A stretch of DNA of 64,000 nucleotides from Pseudomonas sp. SORT22 (GTDB taxonomy: Bacteria > Pseudomonadota > Gammaproteobacteria > Pseudomonadales > Pseudomonadaceae), in NCBI RefSeq assembly GCF_018417635.1, contig NZ_CP071007.1, positions 2,604,501 through 2,668,500 on the forward strand, given 5' to 3'. Below, piece by piece: positions 1-9,168 of this stretch (its first letter is position 1; every line of letters starts with the position of its first letter). The position numbers and the translations under genes were made by a program. Below the pieces are notes generated by a model that worked only from the letters and a program-made list of their open reading frames with translations, searched no databases and was not told where the DNA came from.

Positions 1-793
1 GGGTCAGCACCCGGTGCGACAAGGCCATCGAGCACATGTTGATGTGCCGCTGGACGAAGCGCATCGAGTGCCACTGGCGCATCAGGCTGCTGCCTTCGAC
101 TTCGCAGAACTCGTTGGTGGTCAGGCCGCCGACGTTGGGCAGGTAGGCAAACAGCTTGACCGCACGCTCGACGCAGCCGGGCAGCATCATGGTGTCGCCA
201 TCGACCACGCCGACCACCGAGTCTTCCAGTGGCATCTGCCGTGACAGGGCGCGAAAGGCATGGGCCAGGCCGTCACGCTTGCCGGTGCCACGGGCGCGGA
301 CGATGACCAGCTTGATGTCATCGCGGTCCTTGACCTCGTTGCGCATGATCTCTTTGATGAACTGCTCGTCGCCTTTCTCGACGATCGAGGCAATCACCGT
401 GCACGGCACCTTCAGCCGCTGCACCTCCTGGAACACCGACTGGTAAACCTTGAAGGTGGTGTGGGTGGGGATGCGAAAACTGGTCACTACCATGAACATG
501 TGCGCCGGCAGCGCCGCATCGCCCATGCGCTCGACCGCCTTGCGCATGCGCGGGAACTTCCAGTGCAGAAAGTACATGCCGCGCAGGTAATGGACGATGG
601 CGTTGCCATAGCGCCACATGCCCAGTGCACCGATGATGAAGATGAACTTATGGTGCGCAGGGTCGAGGTACTGCGGCGCGACCATCTCCGACGCCAGCGC
701 AATCAGGCCGAACAGGCAGGCCCAGGCGCAAAACCGCGCGCCTGCCTGCAGGTAGTCCGGCCGGCCCGAGGGCGGCTGTTGCTGTCGTTCCAT
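1..793 (-). CDS. alg8: Alg8-like glycosyltransferase, partial (C-terminus off window)
   Basis: This open frame runs off the left edge, so only the first 264 codons are seen. Alg8 is the inner-membrane processive glycosyltransferase that polymerises GDP-mannuronate in alginate synthesis. The visible part has a hydrophobic N-terminal segment, then the family-2 glycosyltransferase start (VVTSFRIPTHTT), a GTGKRDGLAHAF stretch, a VVDGDT nucleotide-sugar motif, and the NVGGLTTNEFCEV and QRHINMCSMALS blocks that I associate with Alg8. The ATG at 793 follows AGGAGC. It lies 192 bases downstream of algD in the same direction, the usual algD-alg8 order. The N-terminal third differs clearly from my memory of canonical Pseudomonas Alg8, so this may be a paralogue for an alginate-like polymer. 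Confidence 0.85.
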   Translation of the reverse strand, partial: MERQQQPPSGRPDYLQAGARFCAWACLFGLIALASEMVAPQYLDPAHHKFIFIIGALGMWRYGNAIVHYLRGMYFLHWKFPRMRKAVERMGDAALPAHMFMVVTSFRIPTHTTFKVYQSVFQEVQRLKVPCTVIASIVEKGDEQFIKEIMRNEVKDRDDIKLVIVRARGTGKRDGLAHAFRALSRQMPLEDSVVGVVDGDTMMLPGCVERAVKLFAYLPNVGGLTTNEFCEVEGSSLMRQWHSMRFVQRHINMCSMALSHRVLT

Positions 794-985
794 GTAGTCG
801 TTGCTCCTGTGTTCGGGCCGCACCCGGCTGAATGACATGCGCACTGTTCGCGCCTGGCCAGGACAAGGCCGGCCGGGCAGGAGGCAGGTGGGCAGTCAGT
901 CAGGCGGGGCGCCTGGGTCAATCGCCGGGTACTCTCTGGATGGAGTACTTTCTGGCTGGAGTGCTCTGTGCTGGAGTACGGGGCC

Positions 986-2293
986 TTACCAGCAGATACC
1001 TTCACGCCGGGCATCGCTGCCGTGGGCCATGAAGCCGACCAGGTCGATGATCTGCTTGCCATCGCTGGCATCCAGGGCTTGCGCAAAACGGTCATCGTTG
1101 TTGCCCAGCACCACCACCTCGGCGTCGCGGATCACCTGCTGCAGGTCGTTGCACAGCAGCGACGAAACGTGGGGGATCTTCGATTCGATGTATTCGCGGT
1201 TGGCACCGAACACCCGCGCGTACTCGACGTTGGCGTCGTAGATGGTGAGCTCGTAGCCTTTGCCGATGAGCATTTCCGCCAGCTCCACCAGCGGGCTTTC
1301 GCGCAGGTCGTCGCTGCCGGCCTTGAAACTCAGGCCCAGCAGGCCGATGCGGCGCTTGTCCTGGCGGGTGATCAGCTCGAAGGCGTTCTTCACCTGGTTG
1401 CGGTTGCTGGCCATGATCGAGGCCAGCAGCGGGTGCTCGACGTCCAGCTGGCCGGCGCGGTAGGTGAGGGCGCGCACGTCCTTGGGCAGGCACGAGCCAC
1501 CGAAGGCGAATCCGGGGCGCAGGTAGTAGCGCGACAGGTTGAGCTTGTAGTCCTGGCAGACCACATCCATCACCTCGCGGCCATCGACGCCGGAGGCCTT
1601 GGCGATGTTGCCGATCTCGTTGGCAAAACTGACCTTGGTCGCGTGCCAGACGTTGCAGGTGTACTTGATCATCTCGGCGACTTCGATCGACTTGCGAATC
1701 ACCGGGGCGTCCAGGCCCTGGTACAGCGACTGCAGCAGGTCGCCCGATTGCGCGTCCAGTTCGCCGATCACGGTCATGGCCGGAAAGTCGTAGTCCTGGA
1801 TCGCGGTGCTTTCGCGCAGGAACTCGGGGTTGACCGCCACGCCGAAGTCGATGCCGGCGCGCTTGCCGGAGTACTTCTCGAGGATCGGAATCACCACGTT
1901 CTTGGCCGTGCCGGGCAGCACGGTGCTGCGCACCACGACGGTATGACGGCTGGCCTTGTCGCGCATGGCGGTGCCGATTTCGCGGCACACCGCTTCCATG
2001 TAGACCAGGTCCAGGTCGCCGTTTTTCTTGCTTGGGGTACCCACGCACAACAGCGACATCTCTGTAGCCAGTACCGCAGCCTGGACATCCGTGGTACCGC
2101 GCAGGCGGCCATGGCGCACGCCATCGAGCAGCAGTTGCTCAAGGCCCGGCTCGACAATGGGCGACTTGCCCTGGTTGATCATGTCGATCTTGGCCGGCGA
2201 GATATCCACGCCCAGCACCTGATGGCCCCGTGCAGACAAACAACCGGCACAGACAGCGCCTACATAACCCAATCCAAAAATACTGATATTCAT
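986..2293 (-). CDS. algD: GDP-mannose 6-dehydrogenase AlgD
   Basis: AlgD oxidises GDP-mannose to GDP-mannuronate with NAD+, the committed step to alginate-type polymers in the cytoplasm. The 435-residue protein has the N-terminal Rossmann motif (GLGYVGAVCAG), the central CNVWHATKVSFANEIGN helix block, the catalytic cysteine in FAFGGSCLPKD near residue 270, a C-terminal LLGLSFKAGSDDLRESP block and a C-terminal EGICW. Length matches the family (about 436). An in-frame start five codons upstream exists, but the ATG at 2293 matches the family start MxISIFGLGYVG and sits behind GAGAGGGAAC. It is followed by the alg8-like gene. Several normally conserved positions differ from canonical AlgD, in line with a diverged locus. 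Confidence 0.95.
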   Translation of the reverse strand: MNISIFGLGYVGAVCAGCLSARGHQVLGVDISPAKIDMINQGKSPIVEPGLEQLLLDGVRHGRLRGTTDVQAAVLATEMSLLCVGTPSKKNGDLDLVYMEAVCREIGTAMRDKASRHTVVVRSTVLPGTAKNVVIPILEKYSGKRAGIDFGVAVNPEFLRESTAIQDYDFPAMTVIGELDAQSGDLLQSLYQGLDAPVIRKSIEVAEMIKYTCNVWHATKVSFANEIGNIAKASGVDGREVMDVVCQDYKLNLSRYYLRPGFAFGGSCLPKDVRALTYRAGQLDVEHPLLASIMASNRNQVKNAFELITRQDKRRIGLLGLSFKAGSDDLRESPLVELAEMLIGKGYELTIYDANVEYARVFGANREYIESKIPHVSSLLCNDLQQVIRDAEVVVLGNNDDRFAQALDASDGKQIIDLVGFMAHGSDARREGICW

Positions 2294-2942
2294 AGTTCCC
2301 TCTCCCAAGGTGCAGCGAAAGCTGACCGAGATACTCAGTTAAACGGCATGGTCGACGCGGCAGACGCGCAAGAAAAAGCAGCGCGCTAAAAGGAGGCGAT
2401 GCAAGCGTTTTTTCGTTGTCTTATTACATCCTAAGGGAGTTTTTTTAACTTCGGCAAGCAGTCTCTAACTCTTGCTTGGATAAAGTTTAAATCTGCTCTG
2501 TTAAAGTTTAAAAACCCTTATAAATCAATAAGATAAAGTTTGTTGTTAGTTCGACGTCAAAAATCCGATATCGGCATTTTGCCGAGAAAATGGCGCCAGA
2601 AAGCCGTTGCATCTGTGGCTTTTGACGATTTTCACGGTTTTTTTGACGGGGCTTTTGCATGCGCTATGGAACTTCTTTATTCTCCCCGCGCTGTTGTATT
2701 AGTGGCTGTTGATTTCGTCGGTGATGGCACTTTAGCTATTAAGCAAAGTTGTTGGCTTATTAGCGCCTTGAGTAACAAGTGTGGGGCAGAGTTGCAGGTT
2801 GTCCAGACAACCCCGGACAGGTAGGGCGGGCTTTGACTTGTGCCGCGCGGCTGATCGCGGCATAGTTCGGGCTTCGTTCGAGGCACGCCATTGACGGCTG
2901 TGTGCTCATCCATCCGGATGCTGGATAAAGGACGCCAAGCAA
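2294..2942. promoter_or_regulatory. Long AT-rich leader between algD and the XRE gene
   Basis: This 649-base divergent region holds no gene I can support. It is far more AT-rich than its surroundings, especially 2400-2560. It presumably carries the algD promoter on the minus strand and the promoter of the XRE gene on the plus strand. On the minus strand a TTGACG box (2556-2551) stands 17 bases before TTTATC, a weak sigma-70-like candidate. I did not find a convincing AlgU-type GAACTT/TCTGA pair facing algD; the only GGAACTT (2668-2674) faces the other way. Short open frames of 70-95 codons occur but have no ribosome site or recognisable product. Confidence 0.5.
2481..2541. repeat. Three phased TAAAGTTT direct repeats upstream of algD
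   Basis: TAAAGTTTAA occurs at 2481-2490 and exactly again at 2502-2511, and TAAAGTTT occurs at 2534-2541. The spacings are 21 and 32 bases, about two and three helical turns, so the copies face the same side of the DNA. They lie about 190-250 bases upstream of the algD start. This looks like a cooperative operator for an activator or a nucleoid protein. I do not recognise the factor. Confidence 0.45.
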
Positions 2943-3329
2943 ATGAACGGAATCGGTTCGCGTATCAGGGAAGAAAGAGAACGGCTGGGCCTGACCCAGC
3001 GCGCCTTTGGCGACATTGGCGGGGTAGAGCCCAACGCCCAGGGCAAGTATGAAAGCGGCGAGCGCACGCCCAAGGCCGACTACCTGGCGGCAGTGGCGGC
3101 GCGCGGGGTCGACGCGTTGTATGTATTGAGCGGAGTGCACACGCCGGTCGAACACAGCAGCCTGAACACCCAGGAAGAACAGTTGCTCAATAGTTTTCGC
3201 CTGCTGCAAGAGGCCGACCAGGCTGCCGTCCGGCAGTTGCTCGGCAGCCTTGCCGAGCGTGCCCAGATGCCGCCGGCGAGAGCGGGCGGCTATGAGCGCG
3301 GGATGTACGGGCGACTGTCGGGCAAATAA
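2943..3329 (+). CDS. XRE-family transcriptional regulator
   Basis: A 128-residue DNA-binding protein. Residues 4-60 form a Cro/CI-type helix-turn-helix (IGSRIREERERLGLTQRAFG, then GKYESGERTPKADYLAAVAARGVDALYVLSG). This layout, with the VDALYVLSG block, is common in short Pseudomonas regulators of phage or accessory origin. The C-terminal part (80-128) is a helical tail without recognised sensor motifs. It lies just upstream of gacA on the same strand, separated by a short gap with a TGACGTC repeat. Its target is unknown; the adjacent leaders of algD and of gacA are candidates by position only. Confidence 0.8.
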   Translation: MNGIGSRIREERERLGLTQRAFGDIGGVEPNAQGKYESGERTPKADYLAAVAARGVDALYVLSGVHTPVEHSSLNTQEEQLLNSFRLLQEADQAAVRQLLGSLAERAQMPPARAGGYERGMYGRLSGK

Positions 3330-3331
3330 AA

Positions 3332-3355
3332 AAATGACGTCAGGTAAATGACGTC
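3332..3355. repeat. AAATGACGTC direct repeat between XRE gene and gacA
   Basis: AAATGACGTC occurs at 3332-3341 and 3346-3355. The first copy contains the perfect palindrome TGACGTCA. The pair lies between the stop of the XRE gene and the gacA start and may be an operator or part of the gacA promoter region. A similar TTGACGTCAA palindrome occurs at 41383-41392 upstream of the autotransporter. Confidence 0.35.
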
Positions 3356-3429
3356 TTCCGTTAGGTCTACGGCTGTATTTTTTGCTAAGGTGGCGGGATC
3401 CAATTACCGCCGCAGTGCGAGGTGTCTGC

Positions 3430-4068
3430 TTGATTAGGGTGCTGGTGGTCGATGACCACGATCTGGTGCGTACGGGCATCACGCGCATGCTGGCCGATAT
3501 CGATGGCTTGCAGGTGGTGGGCGAGGCCGACTCTGGCGAGGCATCGCTGAAGGTTGCGCGCGAGCTCAAGCCCGACGTGGTCCTGATGGATGTGAAAATG
3601 CCCGGTATCGGCGGCCTGGAGGCGACGCGCAAACTGCTGCGCAGCCACCCGGACGTGAAAGTGGTGGCGGTGACCGTCTGCGAAGAAGACCCGTTCCCCA
3701 CCCGCCTGTTGCAGGCTGGCGCCGCCGGCTATCTGACCAAGGGCGCCGGGCTGGACGAAATGGTCCAGGCCATTCGCCTGGTGTTTGCCGGCCAGCGCTA
3801 CATCAGCCCGCAGATTGCCCAGCAACTGGCGCTCAAGTCGTTCCAGCCGCAAGGCTCGCCGTTCGATGCGTTGTCGGAGCGGGAAATCCAGATCGCACTG
3901 ATGATCGTCGGTTGCCAGAAGGTGCAGATCATCTCCGACAAGCTGTGCCTGTCACCGAAAACGGTCAATACTTACCGTTACCGGATCTTCGAAAAACTCT
4001 CGGTCACCAGCGACGTCGAGCTGACGCTGCTGGCGGTCCGCCACGGCATGGTTGACGCCAGTCTCTGA
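3430..4068 (+). CDS. gacA: Response regulator GacA (TTG start)
   Basis: GacA is the response regulator of the GacS/GacA system, which drives small RNAs that titrate RsmA/RsmE and so controls secondary metabolism, biofilm and often T6SS. The receiver domain (1-120) has acidic residues in VVDDHD, the phospho-acceptor aspartate in LMDVKMPG at residue 54 and the lysine in YLTKGAG. The LuxR-type HTH (about 145-205) contains [12 protein letters not shown] and [17 protein letters not shown]. The frame is open further upstream, but family members begin [13 protein letters not shown], so TTG at 3430 is the start; GAGG lies seven bases before it. Length is 212. The linker between domains ([10 protein letters not shown]) is slightly shorter than I recall. 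uvrC follows after 8 bases. Confidence 0.96.
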   Translation: MIRVLVVDDHDLVRTGITRMLADIDGLQVVGEADSGEASLKVARELKPDVVLMDVKMPGIGGLEATRKLLRSHPDVKVVAVTVCEEDPFPTRLLQAGAAGYLTKGAGLDEMVQAIRLVFAGQRYISPQIAQQLALKSFQPQGSPFDALSEREIQIALMIVGCQKVQIISDKLCLSPKTVNTYRYRIFEKLSVTSDVELTLLAVRHGMVDASL

Positions 4069-4076
4069 GCGCATTC

Positions 4077-5900
<1,824 letters not shown>

Positions 5901-5932
5901 AATGCCCGCTCACTTTGCAGCCAGTTGTGCCG

Positions 5933-6493
5933 ATGAATATTCCAAATCTGCTTACCGTTCTTCGCGTCCTGCTCATTCCGATCTTCATTTTGCTGTTCTA
6001 TGTTCCGTATCACTGGAGCTATATCGCAGCGAGCAGTGTCTTCGCCATCGCCGCGGCCACTGACTGGCTGGACGGTTACCTGGCCCGTCGCCTGCAGCAG
6101 AGCACGCCGTTCGGTGCCTTCCTGGACCCGGTGGCCGACAAGCTGATGGTGGCGGTGGCCCTGGTATTGCTGGTGCAAGTGCACGCCAACTTCTGGCTGA
6201 CCCTGCCGGCGGCGGTGATCATCGGCCGCGAGATCGTGGTCTCGGCGCTGCGCGAGTGGATGGCCGAGCTTGGGGCGAGGGCGCACGTGGCGGTGTCGAA
6301 CCTGGGCAAGTGGAAGACTGCAGCGCAAATGCTCGCCCTGGTGATCCTGCTGGCCAACCCGCCGGTGCTGACCTTCTGGGTGATTCTTGGCTACGCCTTG
6401 CTGATGATTTCTGCCGGCCTGACCCTGTGGTCGATGGTGCACTACCTGCGCGCCGCCTGGCCGCACCTGCGCGAAGGCTCGGAGCAGAAATAA
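5933..6493 (+). CDS. pgsA: CDP-diacylglycerol-glycerol-3-phosphate 3-phosphatidyltransferase
   Basis: PgsA makes phosphatidylglycerol phosphate from CDP-diacylglycerol and glycerol 3-phosphate in the inner membrane. The 186-residue protein contains the CDP-alcohol phosphatidyltransferase signature DG..AR...G...D...D in [13 protein letters not shown] followed by [11 protein letters not shown] (residues about 50-75), and four or five hydrophobic helices. The ATG at 5933 ([11 protein letters not shown]) is the family start; an in-frame TTG at 5915 is also open but has no support. It follows uvrC by 32 bases and precedes the tRNA-Gly gene. Confidence 0.96.
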   Translation: MNIPNLLTVLRVLLIPIFILLFYVPYHWSYIAASSVFAIAAATDWLDGYLARRLQQSTPFGAFLDPVADKLMVAVALVLLVQVHANFWLTLPAAVIIGREIVVSALREWMAELGARAHVAVSNLGKWKTAAQMLALVILLANPPVLTFWVILGYALLMISAGLTLWSMVHYLRAAWPHLREGSEQK

Positions 6494-6513
6494 AGCTTTT
6501 TTGAATCAAGGGC

Positions 6514-6541
6514 TTGACGAGATTTATTGAATCGTTACAAT
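6514..6541 (+). promoter_or_regulatory. Sigma-70 promoter of tRNA-Gly
   Basis: TTGACG at 6514-6519 and TACAAT at 6536-6541 are 16 bases apart, close to the sigma-70 consensus. Transcription would begin about 8 bases before the tRNA 5' end at 6557. Confidence 0.7.
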
Positions 6542-6556
6542 AGCCCCCATCACGAC

Positions 6557-6632
<76 letters not shown>

Positions 6633-6673
6633 AATATGGCGCTACAGCATTCAGCAGAGTGCTGTGGTGATAG

Positions 6674-6699
6674 AAAAAAGGCCCTTCGGGGCCTTTTTT
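6674..6699 (+). terminator. Rho-independent terminator after tRNA-Gly
   Basis: AAAAAAGGCCC, loop TTCG, GGGCCTTTTTT forms a strong stem with a UUCG tetraloop and a T-run. It ends the pgsA/tRNA transcript. Confidence 0.9.
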
Positions 6700-6761
6700 C
6701 GTTTCTGCTGTTCGGTGCTGGGCAGGTGTCTGGTCCAGGGCACTGACGCATCGTTGAACCA

Positions 6762-6962
6762 TCAGTGCCTTGAGATGAATTCACCATCCGTGTCTACGGC
6801 AATGCGGTCCATCGTCTTCTGCGTGTCTTTGACGATTTCGCCAATTCGGTGCGCTTCCTTGGCAAAGCCTTTGGCTGCCAAAAGTGGCAGGCTTTCTTGC
6901 AGGGCCTTCAGGGTTTGGCGGATATCGGCAGCGGCCTTGAGGTTTCGGTGCGGGTTGTCCAT
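6762..6962 (-). CDS. Small helical protein of unknown function
   Basis: A 66-residue protein with a good ribosome site (GGAG five bases before the ATG at 6962). It is predicted mostly helical and charged, with no signal peptide and no membrane segment. I do not recognise the family. It is the last gene of the leftward accessory block, 62 bases beyond the methyltransferase stop, and could be cotranscribed with it. Confidence 0.55.
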   Translation of the reverse strand: MDNPHRNLKAAADIRQTLKALQESLPLLAAKGFAKEAHRIGEIVKDTQKTMDRIAVDTDGEFISRH

Positions 6963-7024
6963 TGGCTCTCCATTGACGGTCTGTGAAGTGGCAGTGCCCG
7001 CCCACGCAGGGCGGGGCAGCCGCT

Positions 7025-7915
7025 TCAGGGTTTGCGCGAAGTAACCGCCGTCAGCGACAGCGTCACGGGACCGGTCGGTACGGCAGAGGTTACGGGGGCT
7101 GTCAGTTGCATCCCCATCGCACCTTCCTCGCGGGTGTGCATGTAGGGCGTGTGCTCCAGCTTCTCGACCTGCAATGAGGTGACACTGGCCTGATCACGGT
7201 GACCGCCAAGGATGGCGTGCTTGAGAACGTCCGTGTCGGGTGTTTGCCCACGGTCGATCACGCTCAACAATCCGCCGGGACGCAGCACTTCATCGGCCAG
7301 TTCATAGACGCTGTTCTGCACGAAAATTCGGTGCTCGAAGGCGGTTGGCATCAGGCGAGTGTCCACCGCGACGTTGTGGCCTCGGGCGTTGTGGGTGCCG
7401 AGCAGCCAGCAGGCCACTGCGTCGAATCGAGGTTGGGCCTTGAGCCACTGCTCAAGCTGCGGGTCACCCAGGGCATCGCCTTCGATCAGCAGGCAGTCGG
7501 CCTTGGGCGCATCACCCGGCGCGCAGTAGTCGAGTCGGTAGGCGTTGTCGTCCAGGCTTTGGGCAGATTCGCGTGCAATGACCGCGACCGAGTAGCCGTG
7601 TTCTGAGAGCAGGGCCTGAGTGGCTGCAATGCAGTGGGGGTTCTCTTCCACGCAGACCACGCTGTGACCATTTTTCAGCAGCGCCAGGGTGGAATGGCCG
7701 ACGCCGCAACCAATCTCCAGGAGGCGCAGGTAGCCCTCAACCTGAGCGGTCATCCAGGCATAGTGTCCCTGGTTGCGGTGGCTGTTGGCATTGACCCGCC
7801 AGTTGCGAGTGTACTCGCGGCGAAACTGCTCCAGCTGGTGCAGTGCGCGCGGCATATGGGTGGTCCAGGGCGGTGAGAGGCTGTCGCCTGAGTTTGGCGA
7901 TTTCTTGTTGTTCAC
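7025..7915 (-). CDS. Class I SAM-dependent methyltransferase
   Basis: A 296-residue protein with the Rossmann methyltransferase core. Motif I (LLEIGCGVG) is at residues 65-73 and the acidic end of strand 2 is in VVCVEEN. Later motifs are LLIEGDALGD and RPGGLLSVIDRG. The substrate cannot be read from the sequence. The frame is open for 51 codons further upstream, but the GTG at 7915 follows AAAGGA at good spacing and begins just before the conserved region, so I prefer it. It lies downstream of the rhs scraps and PAAR gene on the same strand. Nothing ties it to the T6SS except position. Confidence 0.75.
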   Translation of the reverse strand: MNNKKSPNSGDSLSPPWTTHMPRALHQLEQFRREYTRNWRVNANSHRNQGHYAWMTAQVEGYLRLLEIGCGVGHSTLALLKNGHSVVCVEENPHCIAATQALLSEHGYSVAVIARESAQSLDDNAYRLDYCAPGDAPKADCLLIEGDALGDPQLEQWLKAQPRFDAVACWLLGTHNARGHNVAVDTRLMPTAFEHRIFVQNSVYELADEVLRPGGLLSVIDRGQTPDTDVLKHAILGGHRDQASVTSLQVEKLEHTPYMHTREEGAMGMQLTAPVTSAVPTGPVTLSLTAVTSRKP

Positions 7916-8152
7916 GGTAAGTCCTTTGCCTGAGTTGTTTCGACGATCTGCTATCGCCAGGCTGGATCTTCGGGCAAGGAGCGTGCACAGGGCAAGCGGC
8001 GGGATGGGGAGAAATCGCAAGTGGTCAGGGCGCGAAGCATGGCGCTTTTGCTTAATGCTTTCAGCCAAGGCTCTGGTACGCGCCTCAACGACATTTCATA
8101 CACTCGACTGACCGGTCGCCTGGACACATTGTCTTGCAAATTGGTTGAGTGG

Positions 8153-8411
8153 TCACCCGAGGTTGCCGCGTTCGTCGTAGGCGTAGTGCTTGGCGCAATA
8201 GTCGCGCAAAAGGTTGTCGAGGATGTTCGAAGAACAGCTCGCTGGCGAGGATTTCAACCTGCTCGACCAGGGTACGGGTACGTTCGTCCGTGGCGCAGAA
8301 GAACAGCACGCCGCTCCAGTGGTCATCGTCGTCCGGGTTGTGGACGTTGTGCTCGACAAGCTGTTGCAGGGCTTGCTTCGGCTCGGCAATTCGGGTTTTC
8401 AGTTGGCCCAT
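8153..8411 (-). pseudogene. Truncated Rhs-linked small protein joined to rhs scrap
   Basis: From 8411 the frame begins MGQLKTRIAE and matches the intact 112-residue protein at 10614-10276 for about 60 residues. Similarity stops abruptly at 8227. Beyond that the DNA (about 8222-8157) matches the inside of the full rhs gene near 12600-12536, where one frame reads DNLLRDYCAKHYAYDERGNL, but it is joined in the wrong frame. The hybrid frame runs on to 8085 with no family resemblance. This is a recombination scar from loss of an rhs tip cassette. Confidence 0.75.
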
Positions 8412-8675
8412 GGCCTCATCCTCCGTTGACGCTGAGGTGTGGTCGCAATCCGTGCGAACAAAGTGCTCTTTGGTTTCGGGTTATCGATGCACGCTGCCGT
8501 GAGAGGCGCTGGCAATCAGGCTGGCGCCACAGGCGGTTTTCATGCCGTCGAGCGCGACCGGGATACCGTTGATGCTGTAGGTGCTACTGCCTTCGATGAT
8601 GGGGAAGATGCCTTTGCAGAGTGGGCAGGAGACTAGGTTGCCTTTGCCGGCTATTGGTTTGCCGTTGAGGTTGGT
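8227..8675. repeat. Cassette repeat copy 1 (PAAR plus small protein)
   Basis: This block is nearly identical to 10430-10877, at a constant offset near 2203 bases. It carries the C-terminal two-thirds of a PAAR gene and the start of the adjacent small gene. Identity falls off at the PAAR 5' end and stops sharply at 8227. Confidence 0.8.
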
Positions 8676-8744
8676 GGGAGATAAGGACTCAATGACTGAG
8701 CCTCCGTGATCTGTGGAATCTCCAAGGCGAACTATCTTTCTCAT
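8481..8744 (-). CDS. PAAR-domain spike protein (copy 1)
   Basis: An 87-residue PAAR protein that would cap a VgrG trimer and sharpen the T6SS spike. It contains STDHGG near the N-terminus, GKGNLVSCPLCKGIFPI with paired cysteines, INGIPVALDGMKTACGASLI and a final SHGSVHR; the histidines and cysteines fit the zinc site of the fold. It is a close paralogue of the PAAR protein at 10947-10684: the C-terminal 60 residues are almost identical, while the first 25 differ. It stands upstream of the truncated small gene and downstream of the orphan immunity gene. Confidence 0.85.
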   Translation of the reverse strand: MRKIVRLGDSTDHGGSVIESLSPTNLNGKPIAGKGNLVSCPLCKGIFPIIEGSSTYSINGIPVALDGMKTACGASLIASASHGSVHR

Positions 8745-8856
8745 TACGCGCTGCCCAACTGAGTGTTATTGTTCGGAGGAATTGCGTCGCGCAATTCATT
8801 TACTTATCAAATAAATGCAGGCAAATCGCTGCACTAATATGCACGACAAACGTGGG

Positions 8857-9168
8857 TCATGTGGTCATCTCTCGAGCAATGGAGGACAGGTTCGTCGCTA
8901 CACCGTAAATTTTTCTAGCTTGGTCCTTATTGTTTAGTTCGTTAAGGTGTCTATCCCCACAAGTAATTAGGCTGGACTGCATGTCAATTAATGTATTCAC
9001 AATTTTCATTGGGATGCCTCTCTTTCCTTTGTATTTGTGACAAAGCTCAATTGTGCATTGCAGTGCTTGGTCAATCCTGTCTTGGGATACACCCGCGTTG
9101 GTTCTTGCGGCTAAAGTTAAAGAAACTATGGCTTCTTCCCATTTTTCGTCAATGTCCATTGTGGTCAC
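8857..9168 (-). CDS. Probable immunity protein for the orphan Rhs tip toxin
   Basis: A 103-residue, AT-rich, mainly helical cytosolic protein with no recognised domain. Its GTG start (9168) overlaps the TGA that ends the toxin frame after correction of a frameshift (GTGA overlap), which is typical of toxin-immunity coupling; an ATG nine bases further in is the alternative start. Function is inferred from position only. The gene remains intact although its toxin is broken, consistent with an immunity gene kept for protection. Confidence 0.6.
   Translation of the reverse strand: MTTMDIDEKWEEAIVSLTLAARTNAGVSQDRIDQALQCTIELCHKYKGKRGIPMKIVNTLIDMQSSLITCGDRHLNELNNKDQARKIYGVATNLSSIAREMTT

Noticed and set aside
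2668..2674. GGAACTT, similar to an AlgU -35 box
   Set aside because: It faces away from algD and has no matching -10 at the right distance.
2540..2824. A 94-codon open frame in the algD leader
   Set aside because: No ribosome site and no recognisable sequence; it lies in AT-rich regulatory DNA.
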